7,775 nucleotides of DNA, taken from contig CAJAHZ010000382.1 of NCBI GenBank assembly GCA_903939665.1, positions 1 to 7,775 of the forward strand. Reading direction: 5' to 3'. Below are positions 1-6,781 of the stretch, one piece after another (positions within the stretch are counted from its first letter, which is position 1; every line of letters begins with the position of its first letter). Both the position numbers and the translations under genes were made by a program. This DNA comes from an uncultured Pseudomonadota bacterium. Its GTDB lineage: Bacteria; Pseudomonadota; Gammaproteobacteria; Burkholderiales; Rhodocyclaceae. The notes below the pieces were generated by a model. It did no database searches, had not been told where the DNA came from, and saw nothing but the letters and a program-made list of their open reading frames with translations.

Positions 1-2716
1 CTTTGCCCCGATTCGCGCCATGCAGCAGCGCATGCTGCTGGCGGCGATTTTTCTGACCCTGCTGGCCGGCGGTCTGACCTGGTGGATGCTGCGCCGCCAA
101 CTCGCGCCGATGCTTGAAGCGGCAAGAATACTGGCCAGACTGCCCGCTGCCGGCGTGCGGTCGCAGCCTCTGCCGGTAACCACCCAGGACGAAATCGGCG
201 AGCTGATTGGCGGCTTCAATCAACTGCTGGAAAGCCTCGGGCGACAGGGTGCAGCCCTGCGCGACAGCTACGAAGAAGTCAGAAGCATTCTCGAGACCAC
301 GCTCGATGGTTTCTGGCGCGTTGATGCCGAGAGCCGGCTGCGTGACGTCAATCCGGCTTACTGCCGGCAGTCGGGCTACACGCGCGAAGAACTGCTCGCC
401 ATGCGCATCCCCGATCTGGAAGTGACGGAGAGTGTCGTCGATACGGCGGCGCACATTCAGCGCATTATCGCGAGCGGCGGCGATCTGTTTGAATCGCGGC
501 ATCAGCGCAAGGATGGCTCGGTCTGGGATGTCGAGGTGAGCGTCATCTACCGCAATATGGCAGGCGGGCAACTCTTTGTTTTTCTCCGAGACATTACGCA
601 GCGTAAAAAGCTCGAGCGACAAGTCAATGATCAGAAAGCGCTGCTCGAAGATCTCGTCGAACAGCGCACGACCGAGCTGCACGTGGCGCTACAGGACGCC
701 AGACTGGCCGATCAGACCAAGGATGCTTTCCTCGCCAACATGAGCCACGAGCTGCGCACACCGCTCAATGCGGTGATCGGCATGGCGGGCATGGCGCGCG
801 CGCTGGGAACGGACCCTAAACAACTCGACTACCTCGACAAGATTACCGCCTCGGGCAAGCATCTCAATCGCATCATCAACGATCTGCTCGATCTGTCGAA
901 GATTGCTGCCGGCCATGTCGAGATGGAGAATATTGCCTTCAGTGTGCGCGAGTCGCTGCAGCGTTGCGTTGAGCTGATGGCCGACCGCGCAGCAGAAAAA
1001 GGTATTGCACTGGTGGCGACGGTTGATGCCGCGCTGCCTGAGGTTTTGCGTGGCGACCCTGCGCGGTTCGAGCAAGTCATCCTCAATCTGCTCGGCAATG
1101 CCATCAAGTTCACCGCGACAGGCCGCGTCGAAGTGCGTATCAGTCTGCATTCCCGTGAGGAATGGGGTACCTGCGTGGCGATCGAGGTTGAAGATACGGG
1201 CATCGGCATGTCGTCGGAAGCGCTCGAGCGGCTGTTCAAACCCTTCTCGCAGGCCGATGCGTCGGTCAGCCGCAAGTTTGGCGGTACCGGCCTCGGGCTG
1301 GCGATCAGCCGGCAACTGGTCGAGCTGATGAACGGCGAGATCAGCGTCAGCAGCCGTGAAGGCCAGGGCACGACGTTCAAGCTCAGGATCTGGCTCGATC
1401 AGGGCAATGGAGCAGAACAGCCCGCCAGCCTGCCGGATAGCCAGGCCGCGCTGCCGGCGCACTATCGTGACGCCCGTGTGCTGGTTGCCGATGATCAGCC
1501 GCTCAACCGCGAGATCGTCGAATCATTGCTCGCTGCGGTCGGCATTGCCCCGTGTCAAGCAGAGGACGGCCAGCAAGCGCTCGACCTGCTGATTGCGGCC
1601 GGCCCCGGCGCTTTCGACCTGGTGCTGATGGACATCCAGATGCCGGTAATGGACGGTCTGGCCGCTACCCGTGCGCTGCGCGGTCGTGCCGGCTTCGAGT
1701 CATTGCCGATCATCGCGATGACTGCGCACACCATGAAGCACGAGCAGGAAATTGCGCTGGAGGCCGGTGTTAGCGGGCACATCGGCAAGCCCTTCGATAA
1801 CGTGAGCTTCTACCGAACGCTGGCCAAATGGATTCCTGAAAGCAAGCAGGAGGCGGCTCCGCTGGTCGCTGCAGGGGTGGCAGAAGCGGTGGTATTGGCG
1901 GCTGTGACGGCGGCGCCTGCCGCCCAAACCGGCGCCGGGCGCAATCATTTGCGTGGGGTCGATCTGGTCGACGGTCTGTCGCGTTTCAACGGCAAAGAAG
2001 AACGCTACCGGCATTGGCTGGCAGATTTTGTTGAGAACGCTGGCGCGCTTCCCGGCCAGATCCGCAGCGATCTGGCTGCCGGCCAGCCAGAGGCGGCGGC
2101 CAAAGTGGCGCACGCCTTCAAGGGGCGGGTCGGGATGCTGGGCATGCGTGGCCTGCACGGTATCGTTTCAGCGCTTGAGCACGCCTTGCGTGATGGCGCC
2201 CCGGCGGAGGAGTTGATTGGCGCGCTGGCGCAATCGATTGGCGAGGTACGTAACGAGCTCCAGCGGTTTTTTGCCGGGGAGGGGGGGGCGGCTACGCCAC
2301 GGATTCTTGAGAAAATCGTGTGGAGCGATGCGTTCAGCGTCGGCGTGCCGGCAATGGATGCGCAGCACAGGAAGCTGGTCAACATGATCAACCAGCTCGC
2401 CGATTGCCATGCCGAGCAGGGAGTGGGCGCCTCATCGGGCTTTCATGAAATACTCTCGGCGATGTTCGATTACACGCAGGGGCATTTCAAATCCGAAGAA
2501 GCCTATCTGGAAAAAATTGCTTACCCGCACTTGTCTGCCCATGAAAAAGAGCATCAGGCCTTTCTCGAAAAAGCGACGGCACTGGCCGTGGTCTCTGCCG
2601 ATGGTGTTCAGGATAGCGCCGGCCTGCATGACTATCTGAAAGGCTGGTTGCTCGAACACATACTCAAGTCGGACATGCAGTACCGTTTTTATGTTGAAGG
2701 GAAAGCAAACCTGTAA
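1..2716 (+). CDS. Hybrid sensor histidine kinase with HAMP, PAS, receiver, Hpt and C-terminal hemerythrin domain (5' partial)
   Basis: Membrane sensor kinase running a His-Asp-His phosphorelay. Residues are numbered from the ATG at 20. That ATG is probably internal: the frame is open back to base 2 and the visible part begins just before a transmembrane helix (5-23), so a first helix and periplasmic sensor domain probably lie upstream. Domain order: HAMP 24-76; PAS 84-197; coiled coil about 195-236; HisKA with H243 in SHELRTPLN; HATPase with N360, D392 (DTGIGM) and a GGTGLG lid from 421; receiver with D491/D492, phospho-acceptor D538, T568 and K590; an Ala-rich linker about 609-638; Hpt with H698 in AHAFKGR; hemerythrin about 764-893. 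The hemerythrin has all seven iron-ligand positions: H783, H822, E826, H841, H845, H880, D885. Every catalytic residue I looked for is present. There is no DNA-binding output, so an unlinked response regulator is expected. Oxygen, NO or redox sensing by the hemerythrin domain is inference. Confidence 0.95.
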   Translation, partial: FAPIRAMQQRMLLAAIFLTLLAGGLTWWMLRRQLAPMLEAARILARLPAAGVRSQPLPVTTQDEIGELIGGFNQLLESLGRQGAALRDSYEEVRSILETTLDGFWRVDAESRLRDVNPAYCRQSGYTREELLAMRIPDLEVTESVVDTAAHIQRIIASGGDLFESRHQRKDGSVWDVEVSVIYRNMAGGQLFVFLRDITQRKKLERQVNDQKALLEDLVEQRTTELHVALQDARLADQTKDAFLANMSHELRTPLNAVIGMAGMARALGTDPKQLDYLDKITASGKHLNRIINDLLDLSKIAAGHVEMENIAFSVRESLQRCVELMADRAAEKGIALVATVDAALPEVLRGDPARFEQVILNLLGNAIKFTATGRVEVRISLHSREEWGTCVAIEVEDTGIGMSSEALERLFKPFSQADASVSRKFGGTGLGLAISRQLVELMNGEISVSSREGQGTTFKLRIWLDQGNGAEQPASLPDSQAALPAHYRDARVLVADDQPLNREIVESLLAAVGIAPCQAEDGQQALDLLIAAGPGAFDLVLMDIQMPVMDGLAATRALRGRAGFESLPIIAMTAHTMKHEQEIALEAGVSGHIGKPFDNVSFYRTLAKWIPESKQEAAPLVAAGVAEAVVLAAVTAAPAAQTGAGRNHLRGVDLVDGLSRFNGKEERYRHWLADFVENAGALPGQIRSDLAAGQPEAAAKVAHAFKGRVGMLGMRGLHGIVSALEHALRDGAPAEELIGALAQSIGEVRNELQRFFAGEGGAATPRILEKIVWSDAFSVGVPAMDAQHRKLVNMINQLADCHAEQGVGASSGFHEILSAMFDYTQGHFKSEEAYLEKIAYPHLSAHEKEHQAFLEKATALAVVSADGVQDSAGLHDYLKGWLLEHILKSDMQYRFYVEGKANL
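2281..2288 (+). repeat. G8 homopolymer tract at the Hpt-hemerythrin junction
   Basis: Eight consecutive G lie inside the kinase gene, preceded by GGGGA. They encode part of the short Gly/Ala linker between the Hpt domain and the hemerythrin domain. Gaining one G would bring TGA at 2308-2310 into frame; losing one G would bring TGA at 2385-2387 into frame. Either change would yield a kinase with receiver and Hpt but no hemerythrin. The tract is seen directly; slippage in vivo is not shown. Confidence 0.9.
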
Positions 2717-2779
2717 GCTGCTCCCAAGGGATGCTGCGTGGCACAATGAGCGCTGGCAAGCGCATATGCTGTTCTGCTC

Positions 2780-2784
2780 GAGAG
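2780..2784 (+). promoter_or_regulatory. Probable Shine-Dalgarno for the second kinase
   Basis: GAGAG lies five bases before the ATG at 2790. The earlier in-frame ATGs at 2691 (overlapping the first kinase by 26 bases) and 2766 have no comparable purine-rich site, and the residues they would add are unlike a conserved domain. This favours 2790 as the start. The match to the anti-SD is only moderate. Confidence 0.45.
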
Positions 2785-2789
2785 CGAAA

Positions 2790-4985
2790 ATGAAAAACAA
2801 CACGGGGCTGATGCAGCATGCCTCGACCAAGCATGCCGACGCCATCTTTGCGCTGCTCTTTGCCGCGACGACGCCATTCGTCGCCTGGCTGGCTTATCTC
2901 GGCGGCAAGGGTACGTTCGACTCGCAGATCTGCCAGACGGGGGCCACCCCCATCGTCGTCACCGGCACCTGGCAGATGGCGCTGGCCGCCACGCTGGCCC
3001 TGACCGCTGGTTCCTGTCTGATCTGGAGCCGATTTTCCTCTCGCGGCTGGGGGGCGACCTACAACGCCGTCGCTTCCATGGTGTTTGCCGCGCTGATCAT
3101 GCACTTCGGCGGTGGCAGTGGCGAGGCGCATTTCCCGTTTTTCGTATTCACCTCGTTCCTGATCTATTACCGCAACTGGCGGCCCATCGCGGTCGCCTGC
3201 TGCGCGATTGCGCTGCATCATTTCGGCTTCTTCGCCCTGCAAGGTTTGGGCAGTCCGGTCGTTCTTTTCGCTTGCCTGAGCAGCAAGACGCTCACCGTGC
3301 ATATTCTGGCGGCCGTCGTGCAGGGGGCCATGCTGGGCTTCATCGCCGAGCGAATGGCCGCATTGCACGACGAAAATGTTCAGCTGAACAAAGGGCTGGA
3401 ACTCATGGTGGCCGAGCGAACCGCGCAACTGGAAGAGGCGAACCGCCAAATCGGAGAGAGCCAGCGCTTCCTCGCCGACATGATCGAAAACAGCAACGCA
3501 CTGATTTCCGTCAAGGGCAGGGACGGCGTCTATTCCACGACCAACCGCAAGTTCGAGGAAACCCTGGGCCTGGATCGTCAAGCCATCCTCGGCAAGACGG
3601 ATGCCGAATTGTTCGGCGAGGCAAGCGCTAACAGCTTCCGCCAGACTGATCTGGCGGTGATGGCGTCGGGGGTGGCAAGCGTCAACGAGATGGCTTTCAG
3701 CGGCACGGGTGGTCAGCGATACTATCTGTCAGCCAAGTTTCCGATAACCGACGCGCGAGGCGCGATCACCGGCGTCTGTGCGATGAATACCGACATCACC
3801 GCGCGCAAGGAGACGGAGCAAGCCCTGGCCCGGGCCAAGGAGGTCGCCGAGGCCGCCAACATCGCCAAGAGCGCCTTTCTTGCCAATATGAGCCACGAGA
3901 TACGCACGCCGATGAATGGCATTCTCGGGATGGCCGGTCTGTTGCGCCGCGAAGGCGTGACGCCCGCGCAAGCAGCGCGCCTCGACAAAATCGACACGGC
4001 TGCCCAGCACCTGCTCGCCATCATCAACGACATCCTCGATATTTCGAAGATCGAGGCAGGAAAGTTCGAGCTTGAGGCCGTGCCGGTTGTCATCGATAGC
4101 CTGCTGGCCAATGTCACTTCGATTCTCGCCGAACGTGCCAGGGACAAAAATATCTCTCTGCGCGTTGAGAGCGCGCCTTTGCCAGCCAGTCTGACGGGCG
4201 ATGCGACGCGCTTGCAGCAGGCCTTGCTCAACTATGTGAGCAACGCGATCAAATTCACCGAACAGGGCATGGTGACGCTGCGCACCCTGAAGCAGGAGGA
4301 GACCGACGAATCGGTGCTGTTGCGTTTCGAGGTCGAGGATACCGGGATCGGCATCGCGCCCGAAGTCGTAACCCGGCTGTTCAGCGCCTTTGAGCAGGCC
4401 GACAGTTCAATGACGCGCAAATATGGGGGCACCGGTCTCGGCTTGGCGATCACCCGCCGGCTGGCTCTGCTGATGGGCGGCGAAGCCGGTGTCGAGAGCG
4501 CGCCGGGGGCGGGCAGCACCTTCTGGTTTACGGCGAGACTGAAGAAGGGCGATGAGGCCGGCGTGGTCCAGCCGGCCATCAATGCTGCTGCCGAGATGCT
4601 GATCCGGCAAAACCATCAGGGCCGCCGTATTCTGGTCGTCGACGACGAGCCGATGAATCGGGAAGTCGCCCAGAATTTGCTGGAGTCCGTCGGCTTGAAA
4701 GTCGATACGGCGAAGGATGGGGAAGAGGCCGTTGCGCTGGCGTGCGAGACTGAGTACGCGGTCATCCTGATGGACGTGCAGATGCCGACGATGAACGGGC
4801 TCGATGCAACGCGACTGTTGCGCCAGATGCCCTGTTACCGTGAAACGCCGATCATTGCTGTCACCGCCAATGCCTTCGCCGAGGACAAGGTGCGCTGTTT
4901 GGCGGCGGGGGTGAATAGCTTGCTGATCAAGCCTTTTGACCCAGCGGCGTTATTCACAACCCTGTTGCGTTCGTTGAGTCGGTGA
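2790..4985 (+). CDS. Polytopic membrane hybrid sensor histidine kinase (PAS-HisKA-HATPase-receiver)
   Basis: A 731-residue hybrid kinase if started at 2790; starts at 2691 (764 aa) or 2766 are possible. Residues 17-185 form about five or six hydrophobic segments. They contain H105, H114 and H143/H144 in the pattern HFGGGSGEAHFPFF ... YYRNWRP ... ALHHFGF. I recognise this as a membrane module also found in front of chemotaxis receptors and other kinases (EMHFHFFV ... YRDWR type); its ligand is not known to me. Then a coiled coil about 186-226, PAS 226-340, HisKA with H369 in SHEIRTPMN, HATPase with N485, D517 (DTGIGI) and a GGTGLG lid at 546, and a receiver with D618/D619, phospho-acceptor D662, T692 and K714. 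The protein ends just after the receiver, so there is no Hpt or DNA-binding output. It starts 73 bases after the first kinase with no obvious terminator between, so cotranscription is likely. Phosphate exit through the neighbour's Hpt is inference. Confidence 0.93.
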   Translation: MKNNTGLMQHASTKHADAIFALLFAATTPFVAWLAYLGGKGTFDSQICQTGATPIVVTGTWQMALAATLALTAGSCLIWSRFSSRGWGATYNAVASMVFAALIMHFGGGSGEAHFPFFVFTSFLIYYRNWRPIAVACCAIALHHFGFFALQGLGSPVVLFACLSSKTLTVHILAAVVQGAMLGFIAERMAALHDENVQLNKGLELMVAERTAQLEEANRQIGESQRFLADMIENSNALISVKGRDGVYSTTNRKFEETLGLDRQAILGKTDAELFGEASANSFRQTDLAVMASGVASVNEMAFSGTGGQRYYLSAKFPITDARGAITGVCAMNTDITARKETEQALARAKEVAEAANIAKSAFLANMSHEIRTPMNGILGMAGLLRREGVTPAQAARLDKIDTAAQHLLAIINDILDISKIEAGKFELEAVPVVIDSLLANVTSILAERARDKNISLRVESAPLPASLTGDATRLQQALLNYVSNAIKFTEQGMVTLRTLKQEETDESVLLRFEVEDTGIGIAPEVVTRLFSAFEQADSSMTRKYGGTGLGLAITRRLALLMGGEAGVESAPGAGSTFWFTARLKKGDEAGVVQPAINAAAEMLIRQNHQGRRILVVDDEPMNREVAQNLLESVGLKVDTAKDGEEAVALACETEYAVILMDVQMPTMNGLDATRLLRQMPCYRETPIIAVTANAFAEDKVRCLAAGVNSLLIKPFDPAALFTTLLRSLSR

Positions 4986-5079
4986 GGTTTTTATTCCCGA
5001 TTGTACGGGTCGGTGACGATCAACCTCGATTCACGCAACCCTGAGTAGTGGGCGGGCAGCGTCGCTGCAAACCAATGGG
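4986..5079. other. Convergent intergenic region, no convincing terminator
   Basis: It separates the second kinase (+) from the HD-domain gene (-). Two weak inverted repeats are visible: CCCG/CGGG at 4996-4999 and 5006-5009 (loop 6), and GCAGC/GCTGC at 5056-5060 and 5064-5068 (loop 3). Neither is followed by a run of T on either strand; a T5 run at 4988-4992 precedes the first hairpin on the plus strand. One or both genes may end by Rho-dependent termination, which is inference. Confidence 0.35.
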
Positions 5080-6306
5080 CTACCCCACCGCCAGTGCGTA
5101 GCAACGATCAAGGTGGGTGTGCAACAGCCTGACTATTTCCGGGTCAATGCGCCCGGCCGCGCTCATCTCGTCCATGCGCGACACGACCTCCTCTTTGGCC
5201 ATATGCCCGCGATACGGGCGTTCCTGCGACAGTGCCTGAAAGATGTCGGCAACGGCGATCAGGCGTGCCTCGCGTGGAATGTCGGTGGCCGGTGAATGGA
5301 AAGGGTAGCCGGTGCCGAGCAGGTTTTCATGGTGCATCGCCGCCCATGCGCTAATCGGCTGCCCGGGAAATGTTCTTTTCAGGATGTAGCCGGTGTCGTA
5401 ACTGTGGCGCATCACGAAGGCGCGTTCATCGCGCGTCAGTGGCCCGGGCTTGTCGATAATTTCCTCCGGCACCCGCAGTTTCCCGATGTCGTGCAGCAGG
5501 CCGGCAATCTCGATCTGGTCGAGGTGTTCGCCACCGATGCCCGAAGCCTCGGCCAGATAGCGCGCGATGCGAGCGACGCGGGTCGAATGCTCCTGCGTAT
5601 AGGAACTCTTGGCGTCCACCGTGTGCGAGAACAGTCTGGCGACGGCCAGTGCGTCGGTGGTGTCGAGTTCGACAGGCTGACCGCGGCGCAGATGATCCTC
5701 GATTTCGTCTTCGATGTAGGCCGGGTCCATTGCCAGCCAGAAGGATTCGCGGGCGGCGGCACGGCGGAAGGCGTCGACGAGTTCGGGAGAAAACAGCGTT
5801 CCGGCGAGCCCGGCGATGCGCTCGACCACCTCGGGATATTCCCAGAGGATTTCATTTTTCAGCGATGCGCCGATGAAGTAGGGCGACAGAAGAACGTCGG
5901 TGCGATCGGCGAGGAAAATGAGGTTGCTCTCAAGGCGCAGATCGTCGTCGAGATCCTCGCGCAGCAGCGTTTCCCAGCGCGTGTGGTGCCAGCGAACAAT
6001 GGCCGAGAAATGCGCCAGCGGCGGGCAGTCCGCCAGATAATCGGCACCGCGCAGGCTGTGTTGTTGCGCACCTTCCCATTCGAGTGTTTCGGTAATGGCG
6101 CGGTGCTCTTTGGTGCGCGAGACGCCGCAGTCGTGGAGCATGCCGGCGTAGAGCATTTTCTCGCAGCGCGCCTGCGGCCAGTGCATTTCACCGGCAATCG
6201 CCACGGCCATCAGGGCAACGCGCTTGCCGTGGCGGTATTCGTCGGCGCCGACCAGATCGAGGGCGTTGGTCAGCGAGCTGATCGTGCGCTGCAGGTTGAT
6301 TTTCAT
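5080..6306 (-). CDS. Tandem HD-domain phosphohydrolase, HD-GYP-like C-terminal domain
   Basis: A 408-residue soluble protein with no signal peptide or receiver. It contains two HD-type domains. The C-terminal one is HD-GYP-like: H240 (EHSTRVA), H272-D273 (LLHDIGK), H301 (RHSYDTG), H325-H326-E327, GTGYP at 331-335 and D354 (VADIFQAL). HD-GYP proteins hydrolyse cyclic dinucleotides, usually c-di-GMP. The usual HHExxDGxGYP motif has Leu (L330) in place of Asp. The N-terminal domain aligns by eye with the same pattern: H26 (RHGKRVA), H58-D59 (MLHDCG), H83, H107-H108 and D134 (LADRTD), but it lacks GYP. Both metal sites may therefore be intact, while only the second keeps the GYP signature. It starts 15 bases after the lipoprotein stop with no clear Shine-Dalgarno, which suggests translation coupled to that gene. 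Cyclic-dinucleotide phosphodiesterase activity is the best guess; the exact substrate is unknown. Confidence 0.88.
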   Translation of the reverse strand: MKINLQRTISSLTNALDLVGADEYRHGKRVALMAVAIAGEMHWPQARCEKMLYAGMLHDCGVSRTKEHRAITETLEWEGAQQHSLRGADYLADCPPLAHFSAIVRWHHTRWETLLREDLDDDLRLESNLIFLADRTDVLLSPYFIGASLKNEILWEYPEVVERIAGLAGTLFSPELVDAFRRAAARESFWLAMDPAYIEDEIEDHLRRGQPVELDTTDALAVARLFSHTVDAKSSYTQEHSTRVARIARYLAEASGIGGEHLDQIEIAGLLHDIGKLRVPEEIIDKPGPLTRDERAFVMRHSYDTGYILKRTFPGQPISAWAAMHHENLLGTGYPFHSPATDIPREARLIAVADIFQALSQERPYRGHMAKEEVVSRMDEMSAAGRIDPEIVRLLHTHLDRCYALAVG

Positions 6307-6321
6307 GGCAGGCGTCGCGGC

Positions 6322-6669
6322 TTATTGCGGCGGTCTGTTGGGCGGGATGAAAGAAAAGGCGTCAGGTTCGGTGCTCCATTTGATGCTCAGGCCATCAACC
6401 AGCACCTTGACCGGCACCTGGTGCATCACGCCCGCATGCTTCACGCTGGCCAGCCCCTTATACTGCCGATCGCCGTCAACGCTCAGTTGCACCTGAATAA
6501 CCTCGATGCCGGTATCCTTGAAACGCGGGTCGGCACGAAACACTTCCTGAATCGATGTCTTGGCCATCGCGCCGATGGTTTCCGGGGTTTGGCTGCAGCC
6601 GGCCAAGGCCAGTGCGAACACGAAGGCGGCGGCGAGAAATTTCAGTTTTTCGAATGATATGAATTGCAC
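6322..6669 (-). CDS. Small predicted outer-membrane lipoprotein of unknown function
   Basis: I chose the GTG at 6669-6667, giving 115 residues, because AGGA lies seven bases upstream and the protein then begins with a textbook lipoprotein signal: a Lys-containing n-region, a hydrophobic stretch (LAAAFVFALALAG) and a lipobox LAGC with Cys at residue 25. Ser follows the Cys, so sorting to the outer membrane is expected. An ATG at 6735 or 6843 would add a charged extension before the signal, which is unlikely. The mature part is about 90 residues, mixed alpha/beta in appearance (TSIQEVFRADPRF, then EVIQVQLSVDGD, then VPVKVLVDG), ending in a Pro-rich tail. I do not recognise the family. The gene precedes the HD-domain gene by 15 bases, so the two are probably cotranscribed; a shared function is not shown. 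Confidence 0.75.
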   Translation of the reverse strand: MQFISFEKLKFLAAAFVFALALAGCSQTPETIGAMAKTSIQEVFRADPRFKDTGIEVIQVQLSVDGDRQYKGLASVKHAGVMHQVPVKVLVDGLSIKWSTEPDAFSFIPPNRPPQ

Positions 6670-6676
6670 AGAATTG

Positions 6677-6680
6677 TCCT
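6677..6680 (-). promoter_or_regulatory. Shine-Dalgarno AGGA for the GTG-started lipoprotein gene
   Basis: On the minus strand AGGA sits after an A-rich run and seven bases before GTG at 6669. It is the only good ribosome-binding signal near the lipoprotein signal peptide and decides the start. Confidence 0.6.
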
Positions 6681-6735
6681 TTTTTGATTGCGTTCGACGA
6701 CGCTCGGGAAGCCGCACGCATGAGGCGAGTTCCAT

Positions 6736-6763
6736 AGGATACACAATACAATAGCCGCGACAA
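6736..6763 (-). promoter_or_regulatory. Possible sigma-70-like promoter for the lipoprotein/HD operon
   Basis: Reading the minus strand, TTGTCG (6763-6758) and TATCCT (6741-6736) are separated by 16 bases and would start transcription about 60 bases before the GTG. If correct, the ATG at 6735 would lie upstream of the transcript, supporting the GTG start. Both boxes are imperfect and this is a visual match only. Confidence 0.3.
6747..6752 (+). promoter_or_regulatory. Possible -10 element for the carboxylesterase gene
   Basis: TACAAT lies 29 bases before the esterase ATG in the AT-richest part of the divergent intergenic region. I see no good -35 box at the expected distance. It overlaps the possible minus-strand promoter, so the two divergent units might compete or share a regulator. 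Confidence 0.25.
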
Positions 6764-6768
6764 CTATC

Positions 6769-6775
6769 GAGGAAG
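6769..6775 (+). promoter_or_regulatory. Shine-Dalgarno GAGGAAG for the carboxylesterase
   Basis: A purine-rich GAGGAAG ends six bases before ATG at 6782. It is the strongest ribosome-binding site in the window and fixes the start. Confidence 0.75.
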
Positions 6776-6781
6776 CCTGTC

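Noticed and set aside
689..1462. A 257-codon minus-strand open frame inside the first kinase.
   Set aside because: It lies opposite the HisKA and HATPase domains, where the plus strand has every catalytic motif; no motifs of its own.
2691..2789. Earlier in-frame starts at 2691 or 2766 for the second kinase.
   Set aside because: No ribosome-binding site, overlap with the upstream gene for 2691, and the extra residues look like translated leader. They are not excluded.
2664..3581. A 305-codon minus-strand open frame spanning the kinase-kinase junction.
   Set aside because: It runs opposite two well-supported kinase genes, shows no family motifs and is Gln/Gly/Arg-rich as expected of an antisense frame.
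4996..5068. Hairpins in the convergent intergenic region as intrinsic terminators.
   Set aside because: Stems are four or five base pairs and no T tract follows on either strand.
5296..6657. A 453-codon open frame on the plus strand, antisense to the HD-domain and lipoprotein genes and longer than either.
   Set aside because: It has no recognisable domain and its composition is that of an antisense shadow in GC-rich coding DNA. The minus strand encodes clear HD/GYP motifs and a lipoprotein signal over the same bases.
6670..6735. ATG at 6735 (minus) as the start of the lipoprotein gene.
   Set aside because: It would put about 22 polar, Arg-rich residues before the signal peptide and falls within the possible -10 region; the GTG at 6669 has a proper ribosome site.
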